NCBI GenBank assembly: GCA_964017235.1
Contig: OZ024936.1
Location: 44,133,028 to 44,197,027, forward strand
Direction: 5' to 3'
Length of the DNA: 64,000 bases
DNA from: Sabellastarte sp. h YS-2021
Taxonomy: Eukaryota; Annelida; Polychaeta; Sabellida; Sabellidae
A program made the translations under genes and the position numbers. The notes under the pieces were generated by a model. That model was not told where the DNA came from and did not search any database. It was given only the letters and a program-made list of their open reading frames with translations. Shown in pieces: positions 35,166-48,054 of this stretch. Positions within the stretch are counted from its first letter, which is position 1. Every line of letters begins with the position of its first letter.

Positions 35166-36884
35166 TAGTCATTGACGACAAACAGGCTGGACCTTAAAGA
35201 CCACTTATGTTCACCTTGACACTGATGAAGCACTTCAACCCTTCATCATTTGCCTCAGCTACAGGCAAAGAAAGCCAACACAACATATCAGGACTTTTAA
35301 GCTTCTTTGAAAACATACCCTCAGTGCTGAGCTACCAGCAGATTGACACACCACATCCATTTTCACCAGCTGACACACCAGCAACAGCCGCCTCTCCTCC
35401 AACCACCACCGCCTCACAGCAACAACATCAACAGCCAGCATGCCAGCCTCCGCCTCCTCTGCAGTCAGATGACGCAAACAGCAGCCACATTAGAACATCC
35501 TCTAAGCCTTCAATCGTTTTTTTTTCAGGACCACTGCTGTAAACCATTTCAAGTTCCTTTTCAGGTCCATCCGAATCTTCCCAAAACAATTAATTCTAAT
35601 TCTAATAGTATTTTTATGGCGCTTAATCTCCATCTAAAGACCGATTCTAGGCGTAAGCTGCTGTTCTAAAAAAAGAAACAAGAAGCATTACACTGCCCCA
35701 AACAAAACACTTATGTCCCAAACACATTAAGAATGAATGAATGAATAGGCCAAAAAAGAAATGGGCCAAATGCTGTGACATTTTGGCCCGCCCCAAAGAT
35801 TAAAATTGTTAAAAACAATAACGAGTTTGACTTAAAACAAGGTCTGACCTGTAGGAAGTATTTTGACATATGGATTCGACCTTGGGACCTTGACCCTTTT
35901 CTAAACATATCAACTTCCCATATGAGATTTTGCAGCTTTTGAACTTAAAAATATCTGGCAAGTTCGCACAAAAACAATTTAGGGGGGATAAAATTTTGTT
36001 TGAGTGTTTTAAACAGGGGACATGTGATTTGGTTGAAAGTATCAAAGGATTTGGTTTGAAAAAATATTTTGCTTAGCAGCTTAAATAAATGTTCTTAGAA
36101 TAATTGGTTAGTCCTTAAAAGGACTGACAGATGCCAGCTTCTGCCCCCAGGGTGGTTGGTTGACACATCTCAGATTCTGTTCACTTTCACAACCAATGCC
36201 CCCACGAGGTTGAAGTAGTCTTTCAGTAGTTCTCATTGATATTTGACCTCCCTCGCAGGATTCCTATAGTTCTCATTTGGCACATACACCGCCCGTTCAT
36301 TTTGTTGGGAAGCTACATCATTTCCTGGGGTTGGGGCCCTGTCTGCCCCGCCTTGGTGTGTCCTCAGCATGTTGTGCAACACCACACAATGCTAGTGACT
36401 GTCTGGCAGGTGATGGTGGTGGGTTCAAATGTGTCCTATGTCTTTCCATCAAGATGCAACTCAAAATATTAAACTCAATAAAAGCCAAAAGTACCCTTAG
36501 CAGATGTATGAAGTCTCTGTGATGTGTAGCTGGCATTTTTGCAATGACAAAAGATGTTTTTTGTAAGCCAGGGGGGTTTTATATAGTTTTTGTTCACTGC
36601 CGACTCTGGATCCCAACTCAAGGATTTAATCAGTCCAGTCGGGATGCTTTGGAAAACTAATCCAGTCCTTTCTGTTTGTCAGTATGGCTTGTCGGGGGTC
36701 GCTATGGCTTGTGTTAGGGGTTTACAGCTTGTCCTGGTAGTTTTGAGTCTTGTTGTTAAGAAAATGATCCTGACGCCAAGTCAGGTCGGGATCTAGATCC
36801 AGACAAGCCGTCTTCGTCCTGTTGAGAAGATGTAACCAACCCATCATTTTTGTGCACTTTTTTGTGGTTTTCGTCCCCGAATCC
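35166..36884. other. Intron 1 stretch with Gln/Pro/Ser-biased short frames; not called as gene
   Basis: 35207-35560 has CCACC/CAGCAA-rich sequence that opens frames on three phases and both strands. This composition effect does not amount to coding evidence. 36115-36590 is richer in G+C than its surroundings and may be an old mobile element, but I could not place its ends. Confidence 0.4.
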
Positions 36885-37000
36885 ACGACTTTTGCAACAG
36901 AGCCTAGAGTCGAAGAGTCGGTTACTGGATCAGTTCCGGTGGAACATCCCCATAAAGCAACTGCCGTCATTTTGCAATTCTATAAGCATGCATATATCAA
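36885..37000 (+). repeat. Dispersed repeat F, copy 2
   Basis: Partner of 34995-35165 in opposite orientation; the best-conserved core is GTTCCGGTGGAACATCCCCA. Alignment fades on both sides. Confidence 0.55.
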
Positions 37001-38089
37001 CTGGAAAAATTATCTCACAATTAGACACATAACTTAAACCCCATGTTTGGTTGAAGGTAATACTTTTTAGCGATACCTATTTCTGCACACAATTATTTTC
37101 CCTACCCATAAACAATAATGCTGATAGTTTATCCATTGTAATACCTAATAGGTTTTTCATGTCAGCATTAGCTCTGTGCATTGCATTAAACAATTGGGTG
37201 CTTTTAGTAACTGATATTTTATCATGCTCTGAGACAAATTTCCTAGGAAATATATAGTGGCACAGAAGTAACATTATACCCTCCCAAGCAAACTCCATAA
37301 GTTCTCATTTGTCATACATAGCTTGCAAATCAAACAGCACTTAAGCTATCAGTAGCCCATTTCTGGTTTGTCTCTTGTGGATAAAAATCAGGGGATATAA
37401 AAACCCATCCTACCCCAGGTTCTGTGTTTTGAATATTTATTAGGATCTACCGCATTAATGAAATAAAACACCTTCCAGGATAAAATATACTTCTTTTTTT
37501 AGCTTTTGAAGCCATTGTTTGTTGGTGTTTTTTATGTCAACGTTGAAGGGAAAATGCTCAGTGCCTCAATAGATTCACTCAGCCAGTATTAAATAGGGAA
37601 ATGTAAGAAATGCGATGATGCTGATCTTGCACCAGTCAAGTGTATTATTTAGATGTTGTTTAAACAAAGGTTTCTTTGAACAAAACCAATGAGGTGATTA
37701 TGCTCAAAATTTTAGCACTTCTTGGCGAAACTATGGACCTGTAAACACATAAAACCATTATTGTAAATTCCCCAAATGATACTGTCCGAATTTAAATAAA
37801 TCTAGTCAGCACAATATTGTTCATTAAAATTAGCCCAACCTTCTCCTGTCTTAGATGGTCTATATCTTTCCTTTTAACTGTTTGAATAAACTTTATTTAC
37901 TTTTCTTCACTGTGAGTCCAGAGTTGCTTGCCTTTGTCACTATAAAGTATTAATATGTGTTTGTGTATGTATGTTGGAGACATTGTGTTTTGAGAGAGTT
38001 GGGTAAACAAACAAACAAATAAACAGAACGATAAACATAAAGTATTTTCGCCAACATGAGTGAGCTGTAAATCTATCAGAGACACGAGT
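37001..38089. other. Intron 1 stretch, nothing recognised
   Basis: AT-rich, no signature. Confidence 0.4.
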
Positions 38090-38229
38090 AGTGCACTAGA
38101 AGTGATGAAAGTCCGGTGACAATCCTATACCTGGCCTAGAACTCAGACGGTCACCCATCCAAGTACTAACATAACCCATTGCTGCTTAACTTCACTGATG
38201 CCACAGGTACTCATCATGCTACGCCACAA
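38090..38229 (-). mobile_element. 5S rRNA-derived SINE, antisense
   Basis: On the minus strand it reads GAAGTTAAGCAGCAATGGGT, TATGTTAGTACTTGGATGGG, TGACCGTCTGAG. These correspond to the internal promoter region of 5S rRNA (box A, intermediate element, box C) almost base for base. The part upstream (GTGGCGTAGCATGATGAGTA) is more diverged. It lacks an intact 5S 3' end and is a retroposed derivative, not an rRNA gene. Confidence 0.85.
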
Positions 38230-38447
38230 GTTTTGTGACAATGAAAACATGAAATAAGTGAAGTGCGAGCCTCATTACAGCTGGCCCTTAAAACTGTCAT
38301 GAAAAGCATGTTTCAGTGGCACTCTGTTTCCTTGCAATTTTTGTATAGCTGTATTTTACATGAAGTGAACAACAAATATCACATAAATAGAGACACAATG
38401 CCCTGCAATATAAATCCGTATTAAATGAGTTCCCTATAATCTAATTA

Positions 38448-38712
38448 TACTGTATAGGTAGATTTATTTATTTATTTGGGGTTTTACGTCGCTTTCAACA
38501 CTGTACAGGTCATATCACGACGGGTAGTTGGAAGGGCAGAGGAAACCAGTACATTCAGTTCGCTAGGGTTCTGTACTGTAAACTGCCGACCAACGGCAAG
38601 CAACTACCAGCTTTCCCACGTAAGGCCATGATGGGGATCGAACCCCGGCCTCAGAGGTGGGAGGCAAGAGTGTTACCACTCTGCCACCGTGGCCCCCTAC
38701 TGTATAGGTAGA
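38448..38712 (-). mobile_element. SINE-A copy with 15-bp target-site duplication
   Basis: The element is 38463-38697, antisense. On the minus strand it starts GGGGCCACGGTGGCAGAGTG (box A TGGCAGAGTGG) and has box B GGGGTTCGATCCCC, then GTGGGAAAGCTGGTAGTTGC, ACTACCCGTCGTGATATGAC, CTGTACAGTGTTGAAAGCGA and a tail AAAACCCCAAATAAATAAAT. It is flanked by perfect TACTGTATAGGTAGA at 38448-38462 and 38698-38712. This is the reference copy for the family here and probably the youngest. Confidence 0.97.
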
Positions 38713-40583
38713 AAATAATAGAATAATAGTTTGCACACATATGTATTGTGTATACATAAGTATGCATCATGTTTTAGTTATTTATATGTATAATTCTTAA
38801 TTCAGGTACAATTACTCAACAAAAATTTATCCATACTCTCACCTAGATTTGTTCAGTGACCTACTTCTTGTATGACGTCATAATGACGAGACGTAGTAGA
38901 GAGTTACATGTATTGTGTTACCGCTCAGTGTGTTTGATCTTGTTACTGACAAATTCAGTTTGTTTCTGCATTGATGTAAAAGCTGTAACAGCTGACTCCT
39001 GTAGGTCTTAGTGTTGATTCAAGCTAGCTTTCTTGGAAAAAAAGAAACATTGAGAACAATGCAGAATTGCTTTAGCGACAATTCAAGGATTACACATGTT
39101 TAAACCATGGTTGATTCAAAGTAAATGGCAGATTGGAATTATAATATTAGATCAGATTAAGGGATGTTGGAGCTAAAGATATACTCATCTTTTGGTTTTT
39201 ACAATTTATATTTTATAAGATATTAGGTAAGGCCTTTTAAAGACATGATGACTTGATGAAAAGCATCATGTATCTCCAGCCTTTTTAGGCATGAGCTCTA
39301 ATAAGGCTCGCCCGTGTAGAGATTAAATAATTTACTTTTGTTAAAATTTGTTTCAGTCTACATCCCCTGAGCTGCAAAGCAATCGGAAACATGAGTAGTG
39401 CACCAGAGAAGTGCACAGTTTAGAATAGGCCAAAATTAAAGGTGATCTCTGGAGCCTCGAAGAAACCTCATCCTTAATAAAAACTCATTTAAGCCCACAA
39501 TTCTTTGTTATCCTATTTCATTCGGATACTCAGAATTATATTCACAGAATAGAACAAGCAATCTTGGGTTTGAAGAGATGCATACATTTAAATATGAGGT
39601 TGCATCTTTTAAGGACAAGTAAATGAATTTGTTGCAACCCAATCCTGACATGTAATTTACAAATAATGCCAAGATTCATTAAAAACATTTGTTAGTTGCC
39701 GTGAATCTACTCTATCTAAAGTCTAGCTTTTATTTTCTCTATGATAGATGTTTGTGACAAGTAAAACAGAGAATACAGAAAGAAAACAGGAAAGTATTTT
39801 TAAAAGCAAGAAGTCATAAAAGTCAACAAATTTGCTTTCTATGCATGAAATAGACATAGAAATGGCATAAAGTTGCAACAGTGTTCCCTTTTATGGCTTT
39901 TCCAAATTGTTTTATAGAGAACACAACCGTTATATCTGGGGTTCATTAATTGTAATATTCCCTATTTGATGCATTCTTGCGGGCTTACATTGATTCAGAT
40001 TAATTGTCAGTAGACAGATTTACTTTTGGAGCATCATTTATTGCTCTCGTCAATCTTACTTCCAACCCCAGGATAACTGAGCTTTAATTCACACAAATGT
40101 TTTTTTTCTAGAATCAATTAAATGAAAGAAAGAAAGGGAATATTTACAGCGGCAGTATACTATCAATTTTTGAGCCTCTCTAGCTCTAACATTCTGTTCA
40201 AAGTATTTAAACCCCTTAATCAGTTTTTCATTGGTAAATTCTATGACCAAATCATTAATCGTTGTTTTAAATTAAATGTGCACCTGTTGTGTCATCTTAT
40301 TTATAATGATAATTTATATAAGAAATTAGATAGAAGTGTGTCATAATTACTTTTAAAAGAGTAGCTCAAGTTAAGAATATTACATATGTCATATATAAAC
40401 AGGTACACTTTGATAAAGCATCTTCAGGAAGAGACTGAAAGAGGAAAACAAAATTTGAAAAAGCAAAAAAAAATAGAAGTTTAATATAGTTTCATAATGT
40501 TTGATTATACTCAGGAATAGCTAAGTCATATAATGACTTGTCCAGAGCATAACAATGCACTGGACCTGTTTATCAGTTGACCA
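38713..40583. other. Intron 1 stretch, nothing secure
   Basis: 39395-39475 (ATGAGTAGTGCACCAGAGAA, GGTGATCTCTGGAGCCTCGA) resembles pieces next to the two 5S-derived SINEs and may be a tail fragment of that family. The remainder is unassigned. Confidence 0.4.
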
Positions 40584-40890
40584 CTACTGTTTCAGGTCAT
40601 TGACCTCTGCATTGCCAATCGAGAATCGCTTTGGACTTTGGAAGCATGCATAACACTTTGTGGTTTTGCCTACTACTTTTTATTGGTGAATAATGCTAAA
40701 CATCTTCCTACAGAGTATCCTGACTGTTGGCAGATAATCCTTAGGATTCGACTTGGAACTGACAATCCATAGCCTTAGGCTAATCTCGACCTTCATCTAA
40801 TCTATCCGGGAATTCATTTTGAATTGGGCTAAAGAAATTGAGATTGTTTTCAATTCAAAGATTGTGACCCCTTGTTTAAGTTCTTTCCTT
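40584..40890 (+). repeat. Direct repeat pair H, copy 1
   Basis: About 305 bp matching 41882-42200 in the same orientation with many substitutions. Shared blocks are ACTGTTTCAGGTCATTG, AACACTTTGTGG, GGTTTTGCC, TGCTAAACATCTTCC, GACTTGGAACTG and TTGAGATTGTTTTCAATTCAA. There is no coding frame and no recognised family. Confidence 0.75.
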
Positions 40891-41881
40891 AGTAGTGTTT
40901 TACTAACTTAGAGTGGTAAATTATATAAATATAGTTGTAACTGAATGCAATGCCAGTGTAGTGTAGCTGTAAGGAACTGCAATGCTTTTCTCTGAATAAA
41001 AATCTTCAGGGATAGACTAAAATGGAAAACTATGATGTAAAAAGATGAAATTGGTTTTTAATAAAGTATCACAATGAGCAAATATCCCAGGAGCTTATTC
41101 TGTGCAGTAGCAGATTCTAAAGTACAACTTTTAAAGTTGACAAGCACAAAATAATTTGTTATTCTGCCATTTAAAACCGATACAGTTCTCCTCTTGACTC
41201 TATAAAACTGACAGAATCCGTTATGTATTATGTCTTTAAAATGAATTAATTTTTCATATTCAAAGGTAACCTTAGACTGTCTCAATTTTAATCACAGTCC
41301 TCGTTTATCAATGTTACTTTTTACCAATATATGTGTGAAGACAAAAATACAGAAGAAATAATTCTCAATCCTCAATGGAATCACCATTAAGATGTTCTGT
41401 TTACAAGTATCTTTTGCAGTACAAGAAATCTAACCTCCAGGGTAACTTTTTGTTTTAATGGTGGAGGGGAGTAAAAGTTGACCAGCAACAAATGGACCAT
41501 ACATAGAGAGGCAGAGAGAACGAAATGTCTAGACGTGACCAGGAAAATGTCACTTCCTGTTTGCTTAAATCACCTCCAACATGGTGATGGTGGCCAGCAA
41601 GTGTCGTCTACCTAACCCAAACCAATTTAATGCCCTAAAATTGGATCTGGCCAGACCACATTAAGTGTCACTGGTAGATGCTTAAAAGTTTAATGAACAT
41701 TTCCAACATGGTTTCACATTAGTGTAACAGACAAATATAAAAGAGTTTTATTCTAAAAGTCATTCATATGGATTTATTATCAGCCAGTTACTCAAACTTT
41801 GATTTTCATTATTGGTCAAGCCACCTGAAAAAGAAATTCATCAAACTCCTCATTTATCACCTTACTCATGATGCGCTTAAT

Positions 41882-42200
41882 ATACTGTTTCAGTTCATTG
41901 GCCCCTGTATTGACAATCACAAAACACTTTGGATTTGGCAACAAGGATAGAACATGGTGATTTTGCCCATCATTCTCCTTCTATACATAGTGCTAAACAC
42001 CTCCCAGCAGGGTATCCAGACTGCTGCCAGTCAATCCCTCGGAACCGAGTTGGAACTGGGAATGAAGCAGCATATGTTGGCTTTAATTTCTAGGTTAGTT
42101 TTAGCCTTTACCTTATCCATCAGGGAAATGTTTTGTGTTTTAAATGAGCCAAAATAAGCTGAGATTGCTTTCATTTCAATGATTGGCAACCCTTCTTTAA
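41882..42200 (+). repeat. Direct repeat pair H, copy 2
   Basis: Blocks corresponding to copy 1, in the same order: ATACTGTTTCAGTTCATTGG, AACACTTTGGATT, TGATTTTGCCCATC, TGCTAAACACCTCCC, GAGTTGGAACTGGGAATG and CTGAGATTGCTTTCATTTCA. Start-to-start distance is about 1.3 kb; 40891-41881 between them shows nothing recognised. Confidence 0.75.
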
Positions 42201-43117
42201 AAATAAAATATCATAAGGGTGACAAATAAACCAAAATGAATCAAAATCCCGACTGAATATTTTTGCAAATATTTAATCGTTTGACAAAATACATAGCAAA
42301 AAATCGACATACCAGATCACTTTAACCAAAACGTAAGACATTATTATCGTCTGTACACCACAATCATCTTATTGTGAGACACCATTTTAACATTGGCCAC
42401 AGAATTCCTGGTCATAATGAGCCAGTGAAAATGCAAACAAACTCGCAAATGAAACCAAATTTGTCCAAAAGAAAATTACTTCTCACAAAAATAGCAGAGA
42501 CCATTCATCACTGGGTATTTGCGTTGCTAGCTATTTATATCAAGCCAAAGATATTCAAAAGCTAAAACCATTAGCTTCATTTTGTAAGTATGCATCTTTT
42601 CATCAAACACCTCTACAATGATTGTAATACTTAAATAATGGACATTAATAACCTTTTTCACAAAGTACAGCTTAGGACTTGCAAATGTACATTTGGGTTA
42701 AATTCTTAAATTACAAAATGTGTGTATGACTTACAACAAGTTTTACAAGAAAGAAGTTTTATTAATGAAGTAAAAAAGAGATAAGTAGTTTAAGAGAAGT
42801 ATTGAAAACCCAGAGATTGTAGCTGAAGGTATCTCTGATGAATGATGTGGTAGAGTGGATCAAATAGTTAATGGTCCAAGGCCTGAGTATTAGAGGAAGA
42901 CTGGTGTTTAAAATATGGAAAACAGGGAAACCTACTAACAGGTCATGTGCTCTCCCACATCTAGTGCAAGTGTGACGTGAGTTCAAGTAGATTATGTAAT
43001 CTAAGAAAGCAACCTTATGTGATTCTTGAAAGGAAAAAGTTGTTGTGAAAATATTTGTACACTTTGAAATGTTTAACATTGGATTTAGTAGCCTTATTAA
43101 CAGAACTCTAAAATACT
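42201..43117. other. Intron 1 stretch, nothing recognised
   Basis: A 105-codon minus frame at 42762-43079 has no motif or splice support. Confidence 0.4.
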
Positions 43118-43245
43118 AAGGCCTGTTCACACAGTTCCGTCATAACAACTTGTACTTGAATTTTGTTTCACGACGTTGGCCTCATTTCCCCATAAATGGA
43201 CCTTATATGTTGGTAGTGCATGTTTAAAAATGGACCACCCTGTAT
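43118..43245 (-). repeat. Dispersed family E, copy 2 (antisense, 3' part)
   Basis: The minus strand reads TTTAAACATGCACTACCAAC, TATGGGGAAATGAGGCCAAC, GTCGTGAAACAAAATTCAAG, TTATGACGGAACTGTGTGAA, CAGGCC. It aligns with the right half of the 60.0-kb copy. Confidence 0.7.
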
Positions 43246-43282
43246 AGTCATTCTGTGTTGTGGTGAATGTATACTACCTACA

Positions 43283-43507
43283 TAATTTATTTATATGCAT
43301 TTTTATGTTCCTCTCAACATTGTACAGGTCATATCACGACGGGTAGTTTAGTGGGCAGAAAAATACAGTATATATGCCAAGGTTCTCTGCTATTAACTGA
43401 CAACCATCAGTAAGCGACTACTAATTTTCCCACATAAGGTGCAGGGTTTGAACCACTAACCTCAGGGGTGGGAGGCGAGTGTGTTACCACTGCACCACCG
43501 TGGCCCC
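43283..43507 (-). mobile_element. SINE-A copy, antisense, diverged
   Basis: It runs tail to head: CATTGTACAGGTCATATCAC, GACGGGTAGTTT, TTTCCCACATAAGG, GTTTGAACCAC (box B remnant), GGGAGGCGAGTGTGTTACCA, CTGCACCACCGTGGCCCC. Flanking CTACCTACATAA and CCTACCTATAAA may be a mutated target-site duplication. Confidence 0.9.
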
Positions 43508-46351
43508 TCCTACCTATAAAAGAATCCTGTATTTTATCTACACATATACAACTACTGACAAGTTAAATATTTCTGGTTTTTATATATATAGCTTGTGAAG
43601 CCAGCATGAAACAGTGTGCTCAAGGTATATTATAAATGTGGTATTGTGGAACTGATTACTAAGTATCCAGATTCGCTACTCATAATGTAAAACATTCCAT
43701 TTCTTTCATAATTAGGTAGTCCTATTTATGGCCCTCACTATCTCATAATCATATTTTGATTTCTGTTTCATACTTGTATCATAGTGCTGTGTCATAATGA
43801 CAAGAAAATGTTATCCCATTAAAACAAGATATGCTTACTTCGGAATTACAAGATAAACTTTAAACAAGAGAACATTTATATGTCTACCTGTGACCAAATT
43901 TGTTGATTGTACAAAAGGAAAATAAATGAAGGCAATTTTTTTTGTACACAAGATCCATGAAAATAAACAATTTGTATATTCAATCTTTATGAGGTAATTA
44001 AGAGATGTCTCTATGCTCTAATTATGAGATAGCCTAGTATTGTGATTAAGAGATAGCAGGGTTTTATAATTATGAGATAAGTCTGGTCACACTCCACCTC
44101 TACAGACCTCAGTAGCAATAGTGCTTTAACCTGAAACACGTTATTGACACTGTCAGTGATTCTGTCAGTGATTCTGAACACACCAGCAGTGATTGGTATT
44201 CACACTCTGTCTGCCTCTCAATTTGCAGCTTAACCAGGTCCATTATTTGGATCAAAAGTGGTCCCCTGCCAGTGACACAGTTCTGACTGGCTTTATGGAT
44301 ATTCCAATTTTCACTGGGGAAATATGGCATGATAAAGCAGAAATTGATAAAGATAAACAGACGTGACTCACGGTGACTGGCACTGTGGCCTTCATATGGA
44401 GTCACTACAGATGTGAGAAAGTCCCAATCAAAGGCATTGGGTCAGAATATGTAGTCACAGCAATATGCTTGACTTGTGTTGACAATTGCCACGTCTCTCT
44501 CATTTAAGGACACTTACAGATCATTTTCAAATTTATTAACTGCAGAGTGAAAATGATCCTCATAAAACTAGCCCATGATTACTCTTAGTAGTAGAAAACA
44601 ATCACAGAGACACAAGAATCCAGTATTTATTTGACTTGAGGGGTTCAACTAAAGGGTGTGACACTTGTTTTATATTATTGGTCAAGCGAAGTCTAAAAGA
44701 ATTATAAAAGAATTTAGAGCTCACAACAAGTCAACACTTTGCAAAATGCAACAGTTATTTAAAGACAGTTGGATTTTATGTGGTAGTAAGATATGCTGTG
44801 ATTTAAAGGATCATATTGGATTATAGAATTGTACCTTACAGTATTTGTATCAACTATATATAGGTGCTTGTATCTGTGGTATTACTATGTCTGGGGACAT
44901 ATACACGTTTCACTCACACTAGTTGGCAATCCCCCCAAAACTAAGAAAAATTATAAAGTATGACACAATTTCTTATTGGTTAACGTTACTATGAATGACA
45001 ATAATAATGGTTACAGATTTCCCACCAGCCAAGGAGCCAAGGACAGTTAAGGTAGGAAGCAATACATTTTGTTAAGGTTGTAAACGAATTCAGTAGGCCA
45101 TTCACAGGCCATACTTGACACAGTCACTGGCTTTAAGAGGTGTGCTGGGCTTTCATGGAATTCATGGGATTCATGGAAGTAAAACAGTAAAACTTGATCT
45201 GGAAACAACATGTTTATGTTAAAAGCGTTGATTGTGTGTTTAAACTAACCTTGACTCCTTATACTATTACAAGAATAACAGTGCTTTTGGAATAGTTCCT
45301 CAGAGATCATTCAAATGTAAACATTCACTGAATGTACATCTAAATGATTTCCTCTGGGTTATTTTCCTGTACTGATTTCACTTTGAAAGGGTTTCAATAA
45401 AACATGGACTCAAAATAAAACTTGTAATATAGTAGAAGGAAAACACTTATTTTACTTAAAATGTATTACCCTGGAGAAAAGACACAAGTAAACACTTGAA
45501 GAAGAGTATGTAGCTCTAATTAATCCACAATAAATTCACAGAGGATATTTGTATGAACCCAATTCTAAAGGGTACTGGAAATAAGCAAAAATTGTGCCGT
45601 CGAGGTTTTTGACACATCCCTTAACCCCTAGGAGCATAGCATTTAGTATTCAATGCAAGCATTCCTTAATGGTTCCATTTAGCAACAAAAGGCCAGTATT
45701 TACAGACTCCTAAACACTACCAGCTCTGCATAGAGAGATCCAATCCTTACTAAGGCTCTCTTGCTGAAGAGGTACCAGTCATCGGCATACACTGATGGGA
45801 GCAGTTTCATGTGTGCATTTTTTCTCCAAAAACAATTCCTAATACTCAATGTTATATTGTGTCCAAAGCAAGGTACTTACTGTGTTTAATAAAAATTATG
45901 GCCATTCCTGTTTTGTACTGGTGATTTTTAAATCAGTGGGGTCAAAGTTAAACTGACTTATCTACAAATAAATTTGCCAGAGTATGAATATAAGTTCAAA
46001 GTGTAGTTTAAGAAATTCACAGTCTCACATCCCTAGACACACTGTGGAGTGGTGGCCTACAATCTGTGACAGGAGACTGATATTAGGGGAGTGTGGGAGG
46101 GGTAATGAGAGAATTTTTGGGGAGGAAAGAGTAAACAAATGGGCCATTTCCGATACCAGATGGGTTTACCAATACCCCTTTCCTTGAGACAGTTTGTGAC
46201 ACAGAGAGAAACAGAGCTGAATGCTGAGAGCTTCTTCCCTGGATCTGAGAAAGCTTGGTACTTTATCAATTAGAATTTTTCAGTTGAACTAAGTTTTTTT
46301 TCTTTAAAAAAACCTGCTGTACACTTCTCTGTTGTCTCCAATGTATTTCGT
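43508..46351. other. Intron 1 stretch, nothing recognised
   Basis: 2.8 kb of unassigned AT-rich sequence. Small local duplications such as GTCAGTGATTCT twice near 44153 were noted. No gene. Confidence 0.4.
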
Positions 46352-46470
46352 GGGTCCTCAGTACCTGGTGCTTAGCAAGTTTGGCATCTAATCACAGTGG
46401 CAATGTTGATGACCTGTCCAAATATGCCCCTGGTTGTTGAACGGGATGTAAACCACAAACTTTGACCAAT
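46352..46470 (+). mobile_element. SINE-C copy with internal deletion
   Basis: The head GGGTCCTCAGTACCTGGTGC then TTAGCAAGTTTGGCATCTAA is joined to CAGTGGCAATGTTGATGACC, skipping box B. The tail TTGTTGAACGGGATGTAAAC is present. Confidence 0.8.
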
Positions 46471-46619
46471 GTATTTCTTTAATGTGTTTTTCACATGCTT
46501 TATCCAAAAGATGTAGTTGTGGTTAAAATTGGCAAAAAAACACTCTTCATTGAATATGTGCATAATTTTGTAATTTTGTTACAAACAAAGATGGTTGTGA
46601 TTATCTTGTTTCAAACATG

Positions 46620-46805
46620 TGGGGCTCCAGTAATGTAGTGATATCACACCCACCTCCTACCTCTGAGAACTGACTTTGCTTCCAGAGCCGACCTCATCTT
46701 GGGAAAAGCTGGTCGTTTTTGTGGCTGCTATGCAGTTTGTAGTACAGAAGCTTTACCAGCTGTATGTACTGTTTTCTTCCATACTAACTACCCATCACAA
46801 GTCAG
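46620..46805 (+). mobile_element. SINE-A copy, diverged
   Basis: GGGGCTCCAGTAATGTAGTG, CCACCTCCTACCTCTGAG, TGGGAAAAGCTGGTCG, GCAGTTTGTAGTACAGAAGC, CTGTATGTACTGTTTTCTTC, AACTACCCATCACAA follow the family order. The tail after this point is lost. Confidence 0.8.
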
Positions 46806-48054
46806 TCAGTTGGCGTAATATTATGAGACACCATATAACTAAATGCTTCTTACATGTTATAGTTTATGACTTTTGTAGGTCAGATATCATCACTGCAGTT
46901 TTATTGAATCTCTGAAGTACCATTGTCAACCTCTAAAACCTTGGACAAAACAAAGCAGGCTATACTCTGCAGGAACAGTGTGGCAAAGTGTCATACATTA
47001 AAGACACATTTCCAAATGGGGGACCATCTTGACCCAAAGTTTATAATTTATATATTCTAAGAATAAGAAATTTCTTAGAATCCATGCAGGTGTTTTCTTA
47101 TGCAAGAAAAACGTCCAAGGATTAGATATTTCTCCATCTTTTCATAATAGGTGTATTTGATAAATATATATATTTATAAATGATACATCCATGTTGATCC
47201 ACAAATAAAATGTTGATGCTACCCACCTTTTTCACAGAGCTATTGTAATATTTACCTTTATAAAATTCCCTTAAAATTTAAAATCTTATTCAAAAAATCG
47301 TTCTTATTGCAGGATATCTTTTTCATAAAAAAAGTTTGCCTATGCAAACTTGCACTATGCAGGGGCTTATGTTACCATTCATATTGTATTATAAAAGGTT
47401 TGTTGGAAGCTTCACCAGTTTGTACTTTATGGCTTAATTGAATAAATCATGCTTTAGGGATGGCAAATCTTTTGTTGCATAGGTTTTACTTACATCAATG
47501 CAAATTGGTTTTCTAAACAACTTTTACCTGTTCGCCTAGCCAGAATAATTGCTATGTCAAACTTTCACTGAAACATTGAATTAACTAGTTATAATAATGA
47601 AAAAAAAATTTGTGCAATTTGTGATTGTATTTTTCTATTTGTATTTGACCCTTTAATAACTTCCTATTCATCTCAGTATATATTTCCTAATATAGAAAAC
47701 AATGCACTAAAACACTCTTGGTGTTGTCATTGTGATGGAAATGCTTATTCTCCAAATTTTTTTGGCCCCAAAAAACTATCATTTGAAGTCACAGCAGTAT
47801 ATTAACCGCTCTATAAATAATTCACTTTCATTACCAAAGTGCTTTTGCAATCCTCCATCATTTCACACTACGGTGGGGAGTGGTTTATGGTCCAGTCACT
47901 TTGTAGTAATGGTGTCTTTATTGGTCATTATTGCATTCCCACACATCTGGTAAAAACCCTAGTCACAGCTTCCCATTTGGGCATCTGGATAATTTCCTCC
48001 TCCCATGGAAATAGATGGTGACAATGTTTGACTTCACACATACCCAAAACCTTA
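46806..48054. other. Intron 1 stretch, nothing recognised
   Basis: AT-rich, no signature. Confidence 0.4.

Noticed and set aside
34651-35181. 176-codon minus frame, the longest closed frame in the window
   Set aside because: No recognised domain; it overlaps dispersed repeat F, and its composition and lack of splice signals do not support an exon.
35207-35669. Gln/Pro/Ser-rich frames that could suggest a transcription-factor exon
   Set aside because: The bias occurs in several phases and on the other strand, as expected from CCA/CAG-rich simple sequence.
38574-38697. Possible tRNA genes at SINE heads (also at 13.0, 14.2, 28.9 kb)
   Set aside because: Box A and box B are present, but the cloverleaf is degenerate and each head is attached to a SINE body with target-site duplications.
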